This document shows, piece after piece, positions 8,393-19,384 of a DNA stretch of 64,000 nucleotides. Position 1 is the first letter of the stretch. Each line of letters opens with the position of its first letter. The position numbers and the translations under genes were made by a program. The stretch is taken from positions 451,883-515,882 of the forward strand of contig JAAOMT010000261.1 in the NCBI GenBank assembly GCA_016748015.1, written 5' to 3'. The notes under the pieces are model-generated. The model had not been told where the DNA came from and did no database searches. It saw only the letters and a list, made by a program, of their open reading frames with translations. The stretch comes from Geosiphon pyriformis. Taxonomy: Eukaryota > Glomeromycota > Glomeromycetes > Archaeosporales > Geosiphonaceae.

Positions 8393-10343
8393 CTAAAAGT
8401 GCAGTATGGCAAAAATCCTGTTCTTCTGGCATCATAAGATAACTAGGTTGAGTATGATAGTGGTTGGGTCTTGGTTGAGCTGAATTTCGGGAAATCAATT
8501 GGTTGTTTGAATTGATTCTATTGTTGTTTATTTAGTATCAGCTTTGTGGTGTAAATTGATTTTGTGGAATTAATCTTCGAGCAGGCACTTGATAATATTG
8601 CATGGGTGGTTGTTGGTATTGCTGTTGAATTGGCTGTGAGGCAGGCTGATAATAGTTACTTTGATATTGGGGTCTTGGTGGATAGTAAGCTGGTGGTGGT
8701 GGTTGATAATAAAATTACTGTGGTAGAAGGTAACATTGATTACTCCTATTTTGTTGGTCTCATTGTAGCTTTCTGCAATTTCTTTTCCAATAACCAGAAA
8801 TTTCACAGTAATGGCAATTCTGAGGCTGGTTATTAGAGAGTGATGTAAAGTTGTTTTGATTCTGTCTTTGGGGTGGTTGATATCTTTGGGGTTGTTGTTG
8901 TTGTTGGTTGGTGAAATAGTTTTCAACTTTCTTTGTGAGTTGGTTAATTTTTTTTTCAACTGTTGAGCTGGTCTTTCTAATAGCTAAGTTCATGAGTTTT
9001 GTACAATTGGCTTTTTCCATGGCCATTTCATATCTCTTTGCATGCTGAATAGCAAAGTTTAAATCTTTTGGGGCATGTGGACAAATCTTTTTAATCAGTT
9101 TATCCTTTAAACCAGTGATAAATTGATCCAAGATTTGAGCATCAGAATAATAATCATTAGTTTCAAGTTGGCAAATTCGTCTGAGAAGTTTGTTGAATTT
9201 CCCAATATAAGTCATGACAAATTTAGAGGGTTCTTGTTTGATATTGTGAAAACGATTTCGAAGTGTGATTGAGGTGTTGTTATCAGTGAATTGTTCTAAG
9301 AAGGCAGTTTTGAAAGCTGTCCAGTCATTAAAAGAAATGGTCAAGTTTTTGAACCATTCACCTGTTGTTCCTTTGAGAAAGTAGGGAATTGTTCATAACA
9401 TTCTGGCAGCATTTTATCCATTTGCGTCTCCAGCTTTAGTAACTTGGTCGAGCCATTTTTGGAGACTGGTCTCAATGTCTTTTTCATAAAATTCAGAGAT
9501 TTTTGCAATGTATGCTATCATTTTGTCTTCTTTGTTTTCACTGTCTATTGATTTTTCTTTAGATATTTTAGAGTTGTTTTCTTTATTTGCTGCTGTCTCA
9601 GAGTGTTCACTTCGATTTTCAGCTAGAAAGTCAAGGAGATTGGAACTAATTTGAAGGGGTTCTTATTGTCTGGTGGGACTTCCAGGTGATGTAAAATTTT
9701 CTAGTCTTGCAAATTGATTTAAGGGTGAATTAGGTGTTTGTGCTTATGCAAGTGAAGCTGAAAAAGATGTGATAATAAGTGGAAGTTTTGAACTGGTTCC
9801 TTGTTTAGATGTTTGTTAGTGTTTGGCAGTTGTTTTTGGTAGTATTGGAGTATTTGGGGTGGTTTTTGAGTATTGCTTCAATTTTTGTTTGCTTTTGTTG
9901 CTTGTTTCTGTCTCTAATTCAAAATCAATAGAGTATTGAGACTGTACTGGATATGTTTCTTCACAGTACTTGATAATATTAAAATTAAGTTCTTGAAAGT
10001 AAGTGGCAAGTGTTTCACTGTTAAGGTCTTCAGTTCCCAACTGTGAATAGTATACTAAATTATTGTAAAGATTGCTTCTAACTTCTGAGATATTGTAATT
10101 TCCAAAAAGATAATTGTTGATACGGTTTTCAATATATTGGTATACTGATTTCTTTACAACTTCAATTCCGTCTGGAATGTTGAATCTTTGCTTGCAGTGG
10201 GTGTAAATTGACTGGTAATACTCTAGAGTTGTTGCATCTGGTGTGGTCACCACTTTGAAGTTGGTTTTGCTGTGTTGTTTCCATGGGAGAGCACCAAATA
10301 TTACTGGAGGTTTTTGGTCTCTTTTTAGCTCTTGTATGTTCAT
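8331..10343 (-). pseudogene. Gag of element A (nonsense-mutated)
   Basis: One frame spans the whole gag. It has a long N-terminal region with an IENRINNYLFG segment, a retrotransposon-gag core (about 8950-9500, W..W, FKTAFLEQF), a zinc knuckle CHYCEISGYWKRNC (about 8780) and a Pro/Gln/Tyr-rich tail. In the knuckle the expected His is Tyr, a one-base C-to-T change. Stops at several places (e.g. TAA near 9818, 9743, 9664, 9417; TGA near 9393) mostly replace CAA or CGA/TGG. Gag would form the particle. The most upstream ATG lies 45 nt inside the LTR and reads through the PBS. In D the likely start abuts the PBS instead, so the true start in A is uncertain. Confidence 0.82.
10281..10298 (-). other. 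Primer-binding site of element A
   Basis: Directly after the 5' LTR the minus strand reads TTTGGTGCTCTCCCATGG. TGG after a two-base spacer is the usual start of a tRNA-complementary PBS. D has TTTGGTGAATCCTATGAA, G TTTAGTGCTCCTTGTGAG and C a similar TTTAGTGCTTACTG. I cannot name the tRNA. Confidence 0.55.
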
Positions 10344-11284
10344 TGTAATGCTGTTAATTCATGACTATAGGAAGTGTTTGAACCTCCAATAACTGAATTT
10401 TATCTTCAAATTATTTCCTATAATTTGAACTGCTGGACTTATAAGTGGAATGGCCAATTCCATGCCAATTGCTTTGTGTAGTTATGTTGTAGTAAACGTC
10501 AACTCTTTTCCAGGAATTGCTCGTCTGGAAGCTCACTAAAAATATGTAGTTACTTTGCTATGAAAGTCAACTCTTCTACAGGAATCTTGTCTGTAGGCTA
10601 CCCTAATGATTATAATAAGAAAATAAAAGAAAGAAAATAAAAGAAATGTAAAAGAAATAGAATTCTGTCAAGAGAAACGTTTTCTATCCAGGCCTGGAGT
10701 CACAAACAGTTTACTGAAATTGGTAGCTAATCAATTTCAAAACTGTTTAGTAGGAATTGGTTAATTTCCAAAAGGAAAATAATTAAGGATTTAATTTTTC
10801 GAATTATTTGATATTTATTTTGTTTTTGTGTGTAAAGAATGATTCTAATTGTTAAATCTGAAGTAAGATACATTTTCTTGAAGAGAGAAGTTTTTCTTTT
10901 ATACAACTTGTCGTAACACTATTCTATGAACTTGAACTTTGCTCTTTTCTACAATTTCGCTGAACTAAAAATACATTTTGATGAACTACAAGTTATTTCT
11001 GCAAACTATTAGATATTTTGGTGAACTATCAATTATTTCGGCAAATTTCTACAAATTTCAGTGAACTTTTGAATGTTACATATTTCAGGGTATTGCATAA
11101 TTGATTATTGCACTTAGATTACATTTGTGTTATGTACAAATTGGGTTATTAATTGATTGGTGATATTTGATAATTTGATTGAATAATAATTGATGATTTT
11201 AAAATGATAATATGTGCTAATTAATAATAAGAATTATAAGAGTAATTTTATGTTAATTAATATCTCAAATTTTGGTTGGTAACA
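10299..11284 (-). repeat. Element A 5' LTR
   Basis: Termini are TATTACTGGAGG (mutated TGTTAC) and TTGGTAACA. It aligns along its whole length with the LTR at 1385-2368. An 18-base insertion near 10325-10343 supplies an ATG in frame with gag. The minus-strand TATAAAAGAA box (about 10895) and the ATTTCGGTGAAC-like repeats (about 10960-11070) are conserved. Confidence 0.88.
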
Positions 11285-11923
11285 ACATTTACTACTATTA
11301 AACAAAAAGATGCCAAAGCAGTCACCACTTACTTGGAATGCTTCCACAGGAATCTGTACAAAATTCAAGCCATCAATGCCAATTATTTCACAATAGCCCA
11401 AATTTTGAATCAGTTTATTTACAGATTACACAACAGCATCTTGCAATACATATATCCATTATACCCAGCCAATCTTTAAGCAGCAGTCACTCATGCCAAA
11501 GATTTTAAAGCTGCTAAATTAGAAGTTAATCATATCCAAACTGTAAATCTAATAATAAATAAATCATCTAAATTGGATTCTAAATTGAAACAATTTAGTG
11601 ATTCAATTAATCAGAAACTAAAAGGGTACTTAATTAACAACAATTAGGCAATATATCAACTGCTCCAACATTAAAACAATTCCAGAATTATTAATTAGCA
11701 TCAGAGTTAGTCATGTCCAGCATCAACATGATCATTATGGCAGCAAAAAATGCATATCTGCCACTATTGTGATAAACAAATACATTTGCAATTTGAATGT
11801 TGTAAAAGGATAAGTAACCAACAATTGGGAAATTAGTATCAAAATTCTGATCACCAATTTTTAACTCAGAATTACAGCAATTATTAAACACATAAACAAT
11901 ACTAAACTTAACTATATTATGCT
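11285..11923 (+). pseudogene. Gag core and zinc knuckle of element B
   Basis: The stretch encodes a gag core piece (KQKDAKAVTTYLECF…, QILNQFIYRLHNSILQYI) that matches the minus-strand gag of C at about 32430-32600. A CCHC knuckle CHYCDKQIHLQFEC follows at about 11749-11790, in another frame or after stops. It is cut at 11923 by a solo LTR and continues at 12893. Confidence 0.75.
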
Positions 11924-12892
11924 GTTACTGAAGGTTTTTGGTTTCTTTTCTTAAATGTTGTTAATGTTGATTTGCTGTGAATTCACATTCTTAGGAAGTA
12001 GTTGGATCTCCAATAACTGAATTTATCTTCAAATTATTTCCTATAATTTAAACTGCTGGACTTATAAATAGAATGGCCAATTCTATGCCAGTTATTTTGT
12101 GTAGTTACATTGTAGTAAATGTTAACTCTTTCTCAAGAATTGCTCATCTAAAAGCTTACTAAAAATGTGTAGTTACTTTGCTGTAAAAGTCAACTTTTCT
12201 ACAGGAATCTTGTTTGTAGGCTACTCTAATAATTATAATAAGAAAAGAATGAAAAAATAAAAGAAATGTAAAAGAAATAGAATTTTGTCAAGAGAAACGT
12301 TTTTTATTCAAGTTTGAAGTCACTAACAGATTACTGAAATTAGTAGCTAATCAATTTTAAAATGTTAGTTGTGTTGAGAGAATTTCAAGTATAATAATCA
12401 AAAGATTTGTTTTTTGAATATTTAATTTTTATTTAAAATGTGTAAAAGATAATTTGTTCTAATTAAGATATCTAAAGTGATACTATATTAAGATACTATG
12501 AGAAGATATATTTTCTTGAAGAGAAAAGCTTTTCTTTTATACAACTTGTTGTAGTACTAGTCTTTGAACTTGTACTTTTCTCTTTGCTATAATTTGGGTA
12601 AACTAAAGATACATTTTAGCAAACTACAAGTTATTTCACTAAACTATTGATTATTTCGGCCAATTTTTATCAATTTTGGCGAATTTTGACTATGTTAAAT
12701 GGTTCAGGGTATTGTGTAATTTGATCATCTTAATTTCTATGATACAAATCGAATTATTGATTGAGTAATAATATTTAATAATTTGATTAAATAATAAGTG
12801 ATTTTTGAGATAATAATAATATATGCTAATTAATAATAGAAATTATGAGGGTAATTTTATATTAATTAATAGCTAAAATTCTACTGGTAACA
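11924..12892 (-). repeat. Solo A-type LTR inside element B gag
   Basis: Termini are TGTTACTGAAGG and ACTGGTAACA, and it aligns with the LTRs of A. Flanking bases ATGC (11920-11923) and ATGT (12893-12896) fit a 4-bp target duplication with one C/T change. Gag sequence continues on both sides as judged from the C copy. Solo LTRs arise by recombination between the two LTRs of a full insert. Confidence 0.85.
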
Positions 12893-13650
12893 ATGTACAA
12901 ATGATGCAGCCAATTTATTAAACTCCAATTTATCAATTGGCACTATTTGTAATTTATTAATTATTACAGTTACCAATAATTTATTAAACATCAATGATTC
13001 TATTACCACCACTAAACTCAGCTCAGATGACATCAGGAAATTCCAGATCAAGAGTTACTCAAAACTGGAGATTGGCAATAATTGTCTACCAACTGATCTC
13101 CAGCTCTTCCAACTAACCATTAGAATTATAACAGCAGAGTTTAGAAACCAGTTATTCTCAAAACCTGAATTCTCAGAACTATTTGAGTTTTCTAGTGACC
13201 CCAGAAGATGTGCAATCCAACAACTCAGAATTCAAACCACAGCAACTACTTACCAACAATATTTTACTAGCAACCAGTACTGAAAATAAGACACTTGCCA
13301 CCATATTTTCTTTTGAGCTTGAGGAAACCACATTGGTCTCATTATTTAATAGAGCTGCTTTCAACACTAAACCCATTACAGCAATATATACTAATGCCAC
13401 AGTTGATGGCTATCTCATCAAACTTATTTTAGACAGTGATTTAGCAGACAGTATTATTACATGACAATTCATGAACCAATTAGGTTACCAAGTTGATCAC
13501 ACTACTAGCATCCAAATAATTATTGCTAATAAAGTGATGAAAACTCCAATTGGCAAGATTAATGACTTTTCCTTCAAAGTCAATGGCATCATAATATTAA
13601 TCAAAGTCTTAGTAATGGAAGCTATATAATATCAAGCACTAATTAGTAAT
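12893..13650 (+). pseudogene. Gag tail and protease of element B
   Basis: A Gln/Asn/Tyr-rich gag tail (12893-13180) leads into a protease domain. The latter has the expected sequence around LILDSDLADSIIT: the catalytic DSG is DSD, a GGT-to-GAT change that should abolish activity. A TGA follows immediately (about 13462) where the family has Lys/Arg/Tyr. The downstream strands (IQIIIANKVMKTPIG, IKVLVMEA) are recognisable to about 13630. Confidence 0.78.
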
Positions 13651-14640
13651 AACTGGTTAGTTAAAATCAACACTGTACTTGATTGGACCACTCAAGAATT
13701 GCAACTTAGCCAAAATGGCCAGCACATACAAGTACCAGCCACTTGCAGCCACTTTAAACCCACAATAACACCAGCACCACTAATTGAGTTCAAAGAAAAA
13801 AAGAAAAAACCTATCTGAGAAGCTTATCAAGTTTCCTGGGCCAATAATGACTACAACAAACTACTGCCAATTTTAACTTGAGATAACAAAGAAAAAAGGA
13901 AAAAAGAGAATGAACCCAAAGAAACCATAGCTACAGAGGAGATAACTAGTGGCTGGAAAAGATCATATTTACATAAAACCATAAAAAAGCCACTATACAT
14001 ATCACTCAAATACAAAGACTACAAAAAAAAGCTGTCCTCTATGAGAGCATGGATCACATCTAATGAAGACTATTGGACATGCACTTATTACTACTGCAAA
14101 TTATGCCACAAGAAACACTATAAGTACTCCAAACAACAAGACAAGTAGGACAACAAATCATGTTTTACTTGTAAAGAACAGTTACTCAATGAAAGAATAT
14201 AGAACAACATTTCTGGTCAAGGAGAAACATGCAATGTCTTGTGCCAATACACAATCCTTATTAGCGACTGGATCAGTCACAAAACACCCTTTAATGCTGC
14301 ATAGAACTGTGCTTTGATATGTCTGAATGGCTATTCACACAATAAGAACAAAATCTAGAGAATGGCAAGTGCCAAAGTCGAAGGCACTTCATTTAGTGAA
14401 ATATTGGAGGTTAAAAATAACCCACCAGAACCAGTCAAAACTTTCCTTATTTCTAACTCAGACACTTTTCTCAACATTGAAGCTGGTTTAGAGAAATTCC
14501 ACAAGCATTACCAGAATCTGGCACCAACAAAAGAAGAGTAAGAACAGTGTTTGGAAAAAATAAACACCCAATTATGTAACCACTGTTTGATTCCATATGA
14601 TTTCTAATATTGTAATAAGTGTGATCTCAACTACAATCTA
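13651..14640 (+). pseudogene. Cys-rich region of element B
   Basis: This is the same module as in A: YYYCKLCHKK (about 14083), SCFTCKEQLL (about 14160), then a stretch matching ISDWISHKTPFNAA and NNPPEPVKTF. Near 14570 comes QLCNHCLIPYDF..CNKC, the CX2CX3CX4CX2C motif with its third Cys changed to Tyr. Several stops and at least one frame change break it. Function is unknown; the conservation of spacing with A, C and D suggests a zinc-binding fold. Confidence 0.65.
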
Positions 14641-14649
14641 CCATCATGC

Positions 14650-15362
14650 ATGATCTACACAATCCCAGAAAAAAAAGAACCAATCAGTAGCTGTACATCA
14701 AAATTAGAATTGACATTCAATCCCAATTTAAACTCCAACAATGATGATGATGAAAATAACAGTTCTAGCTTCATTCAAAACAGCAATGAAAATAACAACA
14801 ATTCAGACTCTGATTCAAACCCAAAACAATATATTATGCTTTTTGACCTCTTTAAGAAACAGGAACTTAAATGGTTCAGCAATAATAATGAAGATATTAT
14901 GCCTAAATGTGCACATAATACTAATACAGAGTTTGATCTAAGATATCCCAAAAAAAAGCCATAAAATTAGAACCACATTTGTGCACCTATATTGATCTGA
15001 AAGTAGCCTTAAAAATTTCAGCAACAATTATAGTTTAATTAGCATTTAGAAGTAATTTAGTGAAAAAAAAAATCAATATTAGAGAAGGAATAATTAATGC
15101 AGAATATGTAGAAAATATCATTACAATGCTACAAAATGACTCAGAAAAGGCCTATATTATTGAGCCAAACAAAAAGATAGCACAGGCAATATTCTTGCCT
15201 CTGGTTAAAATAGCTCAGTTAGTATCAATAAGAAACCAGAAAGAATTAAGGATTACAGCTAAAAGGATTAGTGAATTTGGATCAACAAAAAGAATAGATG
15301 TACCAGTTAACATGGCAGAGAAAAAAATTGTTGACAAGAGAGAAATTATCTTCACTTGTTAA
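14650..15362 (+). pseudogene. dUTPase of element B (broken)
   Basis: An acidic, Asn/Ser-rich N-terminal stretch (14700-14830) precedes a dUTPase-like domain. Motif 1 is degenerate (TEFDLRYP), followed by a frameshift in the A-run near 14950. Motif 2 lies around AFRSNLVKK, motif 3 is GIINAEYVEN (Asp lost), motif 4 KKIAQAIFLP, motif 5 EFGSTKRID. No copy of the catalytic Asp remains, so the domain is dead. It keeps the same neighbours as in A. Confidence 0.8.
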
Positions 15363-15392
15363 GCAATTTCTATTCCACTATATAACAGGTAT

Positions 15393-15722
15393 ATGTTAGT
15401 AATAGAAAGAAAAGTGAAAGATCAAGCACAAATTTTTGAAGTAGAACCAATCATTTGTGAATCAGGAAAAATTGAATTAATCAATCTACACATATCAGCC
15501 AAGAACCATAGTCACATCAAAATTTCTATTTACAACAATATGAGAGATATTATCAAGATACTAGAAGGAATTAACATTAAATATTTAACCATCAGAATTG
15601 AAAACCAACCACCAAACCATATTTCAAATTTTCTACAATTGTGTAGATATGTTGACATAACATCACAAACCATCTATAGACGAAATGAATATTATTTGCT
15701 TCAACTAGAACAATTGGAATAA
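15393..15722 (+). pseudogene. Beta-rich linker between dUTPase and RT, element B
   Basis: The 109-residue open frame contains HIKISIYNNMRDIIKILEG, the beta-strand pattern (N.T..V.IP.GT.IGYL) found between protease and RT in many gypsy elements. Equivalent stretches are at 21072-21392 (B2), 29110-29448 (C), 38437-38800 (D) and about 6050-6240 (A). It probably marks the polyprotein junction; no catalytic residues are seen. Confidence 0.65.
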
Positions 15723-16131
15723 ATGAACATAAAAAACTTAGACCTATTTCAATATATATAACTCAAAATATTACTTAACAACTTTACTAACATTTTTGCA
15801 AGTAAAAACAAATTTGGCTGAACTGATATAATCCAGCACCAGATTAAGACTGGAGATACAATGCCAATCAAACAAAAAGCATATTGGGTACCACTAACCA
15901 GCCATAAAATTATTTGTCAAGAAATCAATTGGATGTTTAACAGCAGGTTAATTCAGTCATTAATGAGTCCATAATTGTCACCAGTAGTACTAGTCCATAA
16001 AAAAAATAAAAAAATTCACTTTTGTGTGGATTACAGAAAACTCAATGGCATAACTCATGGAAACAATTATCCAACTCCACAAATTCAGGAATTATTTGAC
16101 ACTTTTAGAAAAAAAAAATGGTTTTTAACAT

Positions 16132-16928
16132 TGTTACGAGATGGTTTTCTTGTTATATTTAATTGCTGATATCCTGCTTTAATTGCAATCAGTCTTTCGT
16201 GAGTTCCTCAATTCTATTTGTGTGATAATGTTACTTGTTACACTGAAGGCTTTCTTTTTACTGTTGTGATGTAAGTTATTCTTTAATTCTTGATTGTTGT
16301 GTGTGTTTATGTACTCCTTCTCAGAGGCTGAACTGAAATCTACCCACTGTCTGGGGTCTTCTCTGAGGCTATCCTTGCAATTGCCTGATGTGTTTCTCTA
16401 ATCTAGAAACACAGAATGTTAATGGTCTTTAGCGCTTTNNNNNNNNNNNNNNNNNNNNATCAAGGATTATTCTTCCAAGGGATTCAGTTGATGAATGATA
16501 GTTTCATTCAATAAATAATACAAGTAAGTTTCTTAATACTTTGGGTTGTGATAGTTCCGTTTTAAATATTCTTTTTCATTTCTTTTTGATTTTTAAAGGT
16601 TTCTTGGGATATTTAATTTGAAAGTATGATTTGATAAGTTATGATTTTTATTACTTGATTGATTCTTTCCCAATATTAAAACTACTGTATATATACATGT
16701 TTGTAGTTCTACGAGAAAATACTTTCTTTTTGATATTTCAACCTGGTGCTTGCTGCTATCACCAGTTGGTATTGGCTGCTATTGTGAACTGGTGCTTGCC
16801 ACTATCGCGAGATGGTGTTTGCTACTATGTTAATCATTACCTTTCTAAGATTATTACTGTGCTATATTATGATTGAATAGTTTGTATTATTTTTATGATT
16901 CTTTTTGCTAAATTCTTAAACCGTAACA
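16132..16928 (-). repeat. Solo D-type LTR inside element B RT
   Basis: Termini are TGTTACGAGATGG and ACCGTAACA, and the body aligns with the LTRs of D (CAATCAGTCT, GGGGTCTTCTCTGAGGCTATCC). It is flanked by a perfect 4-bp target duplication ACAT (16128-16131 and 16929-16932). Near its right end it carries GGTGCTTGCTGCTATC-type repeats (16737-16830). It contains the only assembly gap of the window. Confidence 0.9.
16439..16458. other. Assembly gap (20 N)
   Basis: Twenty unknown bases. In the D LTRs about 50-60 bases lie between the same flanking words (…TTAATGGCTTTT and AATCAGAAATTATTC), so the N run probably stands for more sequence than its length. Confidence 0.95.
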
Positions 16929-17456
16929 ACATTAGATCTAAATAGTAATTACTAACAAGTAGCCATGAATTCAGAAGATAAGGAGAAGATGATATTTACT
17001 ACAAGAGAAGAAAATTTTGAATTTAAAGTAATGCCATTTGGCTTAACCAATGCACCAGCCACATTCCAATGGCTAATGGAAATTGTTTACATCAGACTGC
17101 TATGGAAATCAGTAGTTATGTATTTAGATGACATCAATGTGTTTTCAAAAACATTTGATGATCATTTTTAGCAAGTGTTTGAAAGACTGAGAAGAGCAGA
17201 ATTGAAACTAAATACAACCAAGTGTTTCTTTGGCAAGACAAAACTCAAGTTTTTGGAACATATTATAAGCAAGGAAAACATTAAAACAGATTCAAATAAA
17301 ATTGAAATAGTAAAGTTATTTCTAGTACCCACCAACTTGACCAAGTTACGAGCATTCTTAAGATTTGCAAGATACTATTGTTACTTCATCAAGAACTTTT
17401 CCAAACTGGCTCAACTACTATATTATCTACAAACCAAGAATATTAAATATGAATAG

Positions 17457-17900
17457 TCCAAAACACAACAAGAAGCTTTTAATACACTGAGAAGAAAACT
17501 CATTCAAGCTCTAGTACTAATCTATTCAGATTATAGTAAATCATTCATCATTACCACTGATGCATCAGATCAAGCATTAAAAGCCATACTATCACAAAAA
17601 AAACCAGATAGAAGAGAACATCCAGTAGCATACACCAATCAAAGCTTAATGCCAGCCGAAAAAAACTATGAAACACCAGCACTAGAATACTTAGCAATTT
17701 ATTGGGTTGTCATAAAATGGAAAGAATACTTAAGTCAGAAATTTGAAGTACATACTGATCACAAAAAATTGACTTTAATACAGAAACAAAAATTTGGAGA
17801 TGATTGACATGCGAGATGGAAAATAGCACTGTTACTATACACTTTTACAGTACACTATAAAAAGATAAAAGAAAACAGAAATACTGACAGTTTGTCATAA
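17457..17900 (+). pseudogene. RNase H of element B
   Basis: It follows RT with a TAG at the first codon after KYE, where Trp is usual. It has IITTDASDQALKAILSQ (first catalytic Asp), ETPALEYLAIYWVVIKW (Glu) and VHTDHKKLTLIQ, then a stop at GDD..HARWK where Trp is likely (TGG to TGA). The end NTDSLS matches the NADALSR-type end of gypsy RNase H. It would remove the RNA template. Confidence 0.8.
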
Positions 17901-19370
17901 ATGAAACAAATCTGAACATTCTAATCCAAAAATATAACAAAATCCGAACATTGCAACACAAAAATATAATAAAAAGATAAATACACAAAAATACCAACAA
18001 CTCCAGTATTATATAAATACTCAACAGTTTAAGGAGAAATTATCTCAAAAAAAACAAAACAGCATAAAACAACAATCAAAATATTTTATTAATCATTAAA
18101 GTATACTTTATCAGAAGAATTGAAAAAATCCAGATTAACCAACCAAAATAATCACAGAGCCAGAAAATAAGACAATATTGTTTAACATACACTCAGATCC
18201 AACAACAGAACACTTTCACAAAGAAGTAACAATAAAAAGAATCAGAAAAAAATACTACTGGTTATCTATGTATTCAAACATCATCCAATATGTGCAAATT
18301 GTAATGTTTGTTAAAGAAGAGAGGAAACAAGATCCAGTAAACCATTAAGACCAATTAAAGTAGAACAACTATTCAATTGTATTGGAATTGACTTAGTTAA
18401 ATCATTAACAATAACCAGCCAAAGAAACAGATATATTATAGTAGCCATGGATTATTTTATGAAGTGGCCAGAAGCAAAAACCATTCAAAGAGCAGATACA
18501 GAATTTGTTGCTAAATTCGTTCATCAAGATCTAATTTGCCAGCACAGATGTCCAAAAAAATTGCTATCAGATCAAAAAACTTCACTTTATAAACAGAACA
18601 TTAGCAGAATTAAGTCAAAGATTTGGAATCAAAAAACCATTATTATTACCATACTATCTATAAACAAATGGTTTGGTTGAACAATTCAATAGAACATTGT
18701 GTAAAGCAATTGCCAAAATCAGCCAAAAAAATCAAGACAAATGAAATTTGTTTATACTATTAGTATTATTTGTTTATTAGACAATAAAGCAAGACACTAT
18801 ACAAGCAACACTATTTGAATTAGTATATAGTAGAACAGCAATATTATCAGTGGAGATAGACATCAGCACATATATAATTGAACCAATAACAAAAGACAAT
18901 TTCCAAAAAACATTGTTAAAAAGAACATATGAATTAATGGAAACACTAGAAAACAAATAGTAAAAAGCAGCTAATAACATCCAAAAATCACAAAAAAAAC
19001 AAAAAAAAAGACACAATAACCAACTATCAGATAAACCAGTTAAATTCAAGATAGGAGACAAAGTATTTTTATATCATACCAAAAAGGAAAAACAATAGAG
19101 TAGAAAATTTGACCCTAAATGAGACAAACCATTTCACATAGAAGAAAGTCTAGGAAATAAAGCTTATAAATTAAGATTGAACAACAAAATTTTAACCAAA
19201 GCAATACATGAAGATCAACTGAAATTATATTACAATATAGCATTATCATTCACCAGTAATATTCTACAATTGGAAGTATAGAAAATACTAGTCTGACCAG
19301 ATAAGATTCTATGAGATTTAGAACCAATCATTATTATCAATACAGACATATCAAATTGATTGACCAAAAA
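17901..19370 (+). pseudogene. Integrase of element B
   Basis: The zinc part (about 18190-18340), catalytic core and C-terminal part are spread over several short frames. The core shows AMDYFMKWPEAK (Asp) and a NGLVEQFNRTL-type Glu site at about 18665-18700, which is intact. The C-terminal KFKIGDKVFLYHT is at about 19040-19080 and LEPIIIIN closes the gene near 19340. Stops and shifts are many. Codon differences from C and B2 are mostly transitions. Confidence 0.72.
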
Positions 19371-19384
19371 GAATATATAAAGAC

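Larger units (their letters stand above)
1385..11284 (-). mobile_element. Element A: complete Ty3/gypsy retrotransposon
   Basis: Two near-equal LTRs (984 and 986 bp) bound an internal region with, in transcription order, gag with zinc knuckle, protease, Cys-rich region, dUTPase, RT, RNase H, integrase and a third ORF. The order RT-RNaseH-integrase is the Ty3/gypsy order. The flanking bases ATAT (1381-1384) and ACAT (11285-11288) are a probable 4-bp target duplication with one C/T change. A lies between the B-type LTR at 562-1383 and the gag of element B. Gag and pol carry nonsense codons but few indels, so this copy is inactive yet structurally the best guide to the family. Confidence 0.92.
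15776..17456 (+). pseudogene. Reverse transcriptase of element B, split by a solo LTR
   Basis: RT motifs lie on both sides of the insertion: VHKKNKKIHFCVDYRKLN before it, and FGLTNAPATFQ, then MYLDDINVFSKTF, after it. Removing 16132-16928 plus one ACAT joins …KKWFLT to LDLNS in frame. The catalytic YLDD is intact, unlike in B2, C and D. TAG replaces Trp before QVAMNSED and another stop follows DDHF. It would copy the RNA into cDNA. The copy is inactive because of the stops and the insertion. Confidence 0.85.

Noticed and set aside
13179-13400. Minus-strand frame over the protease of element B
   Set aside because: Antisense shadow of the protease; the plus-strand reading has the family motifs.
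16631-16876. 81-codon plus-strand frame
   Set aside because: Lies wholly within the solo D-type LTR and over its tandem repeats.
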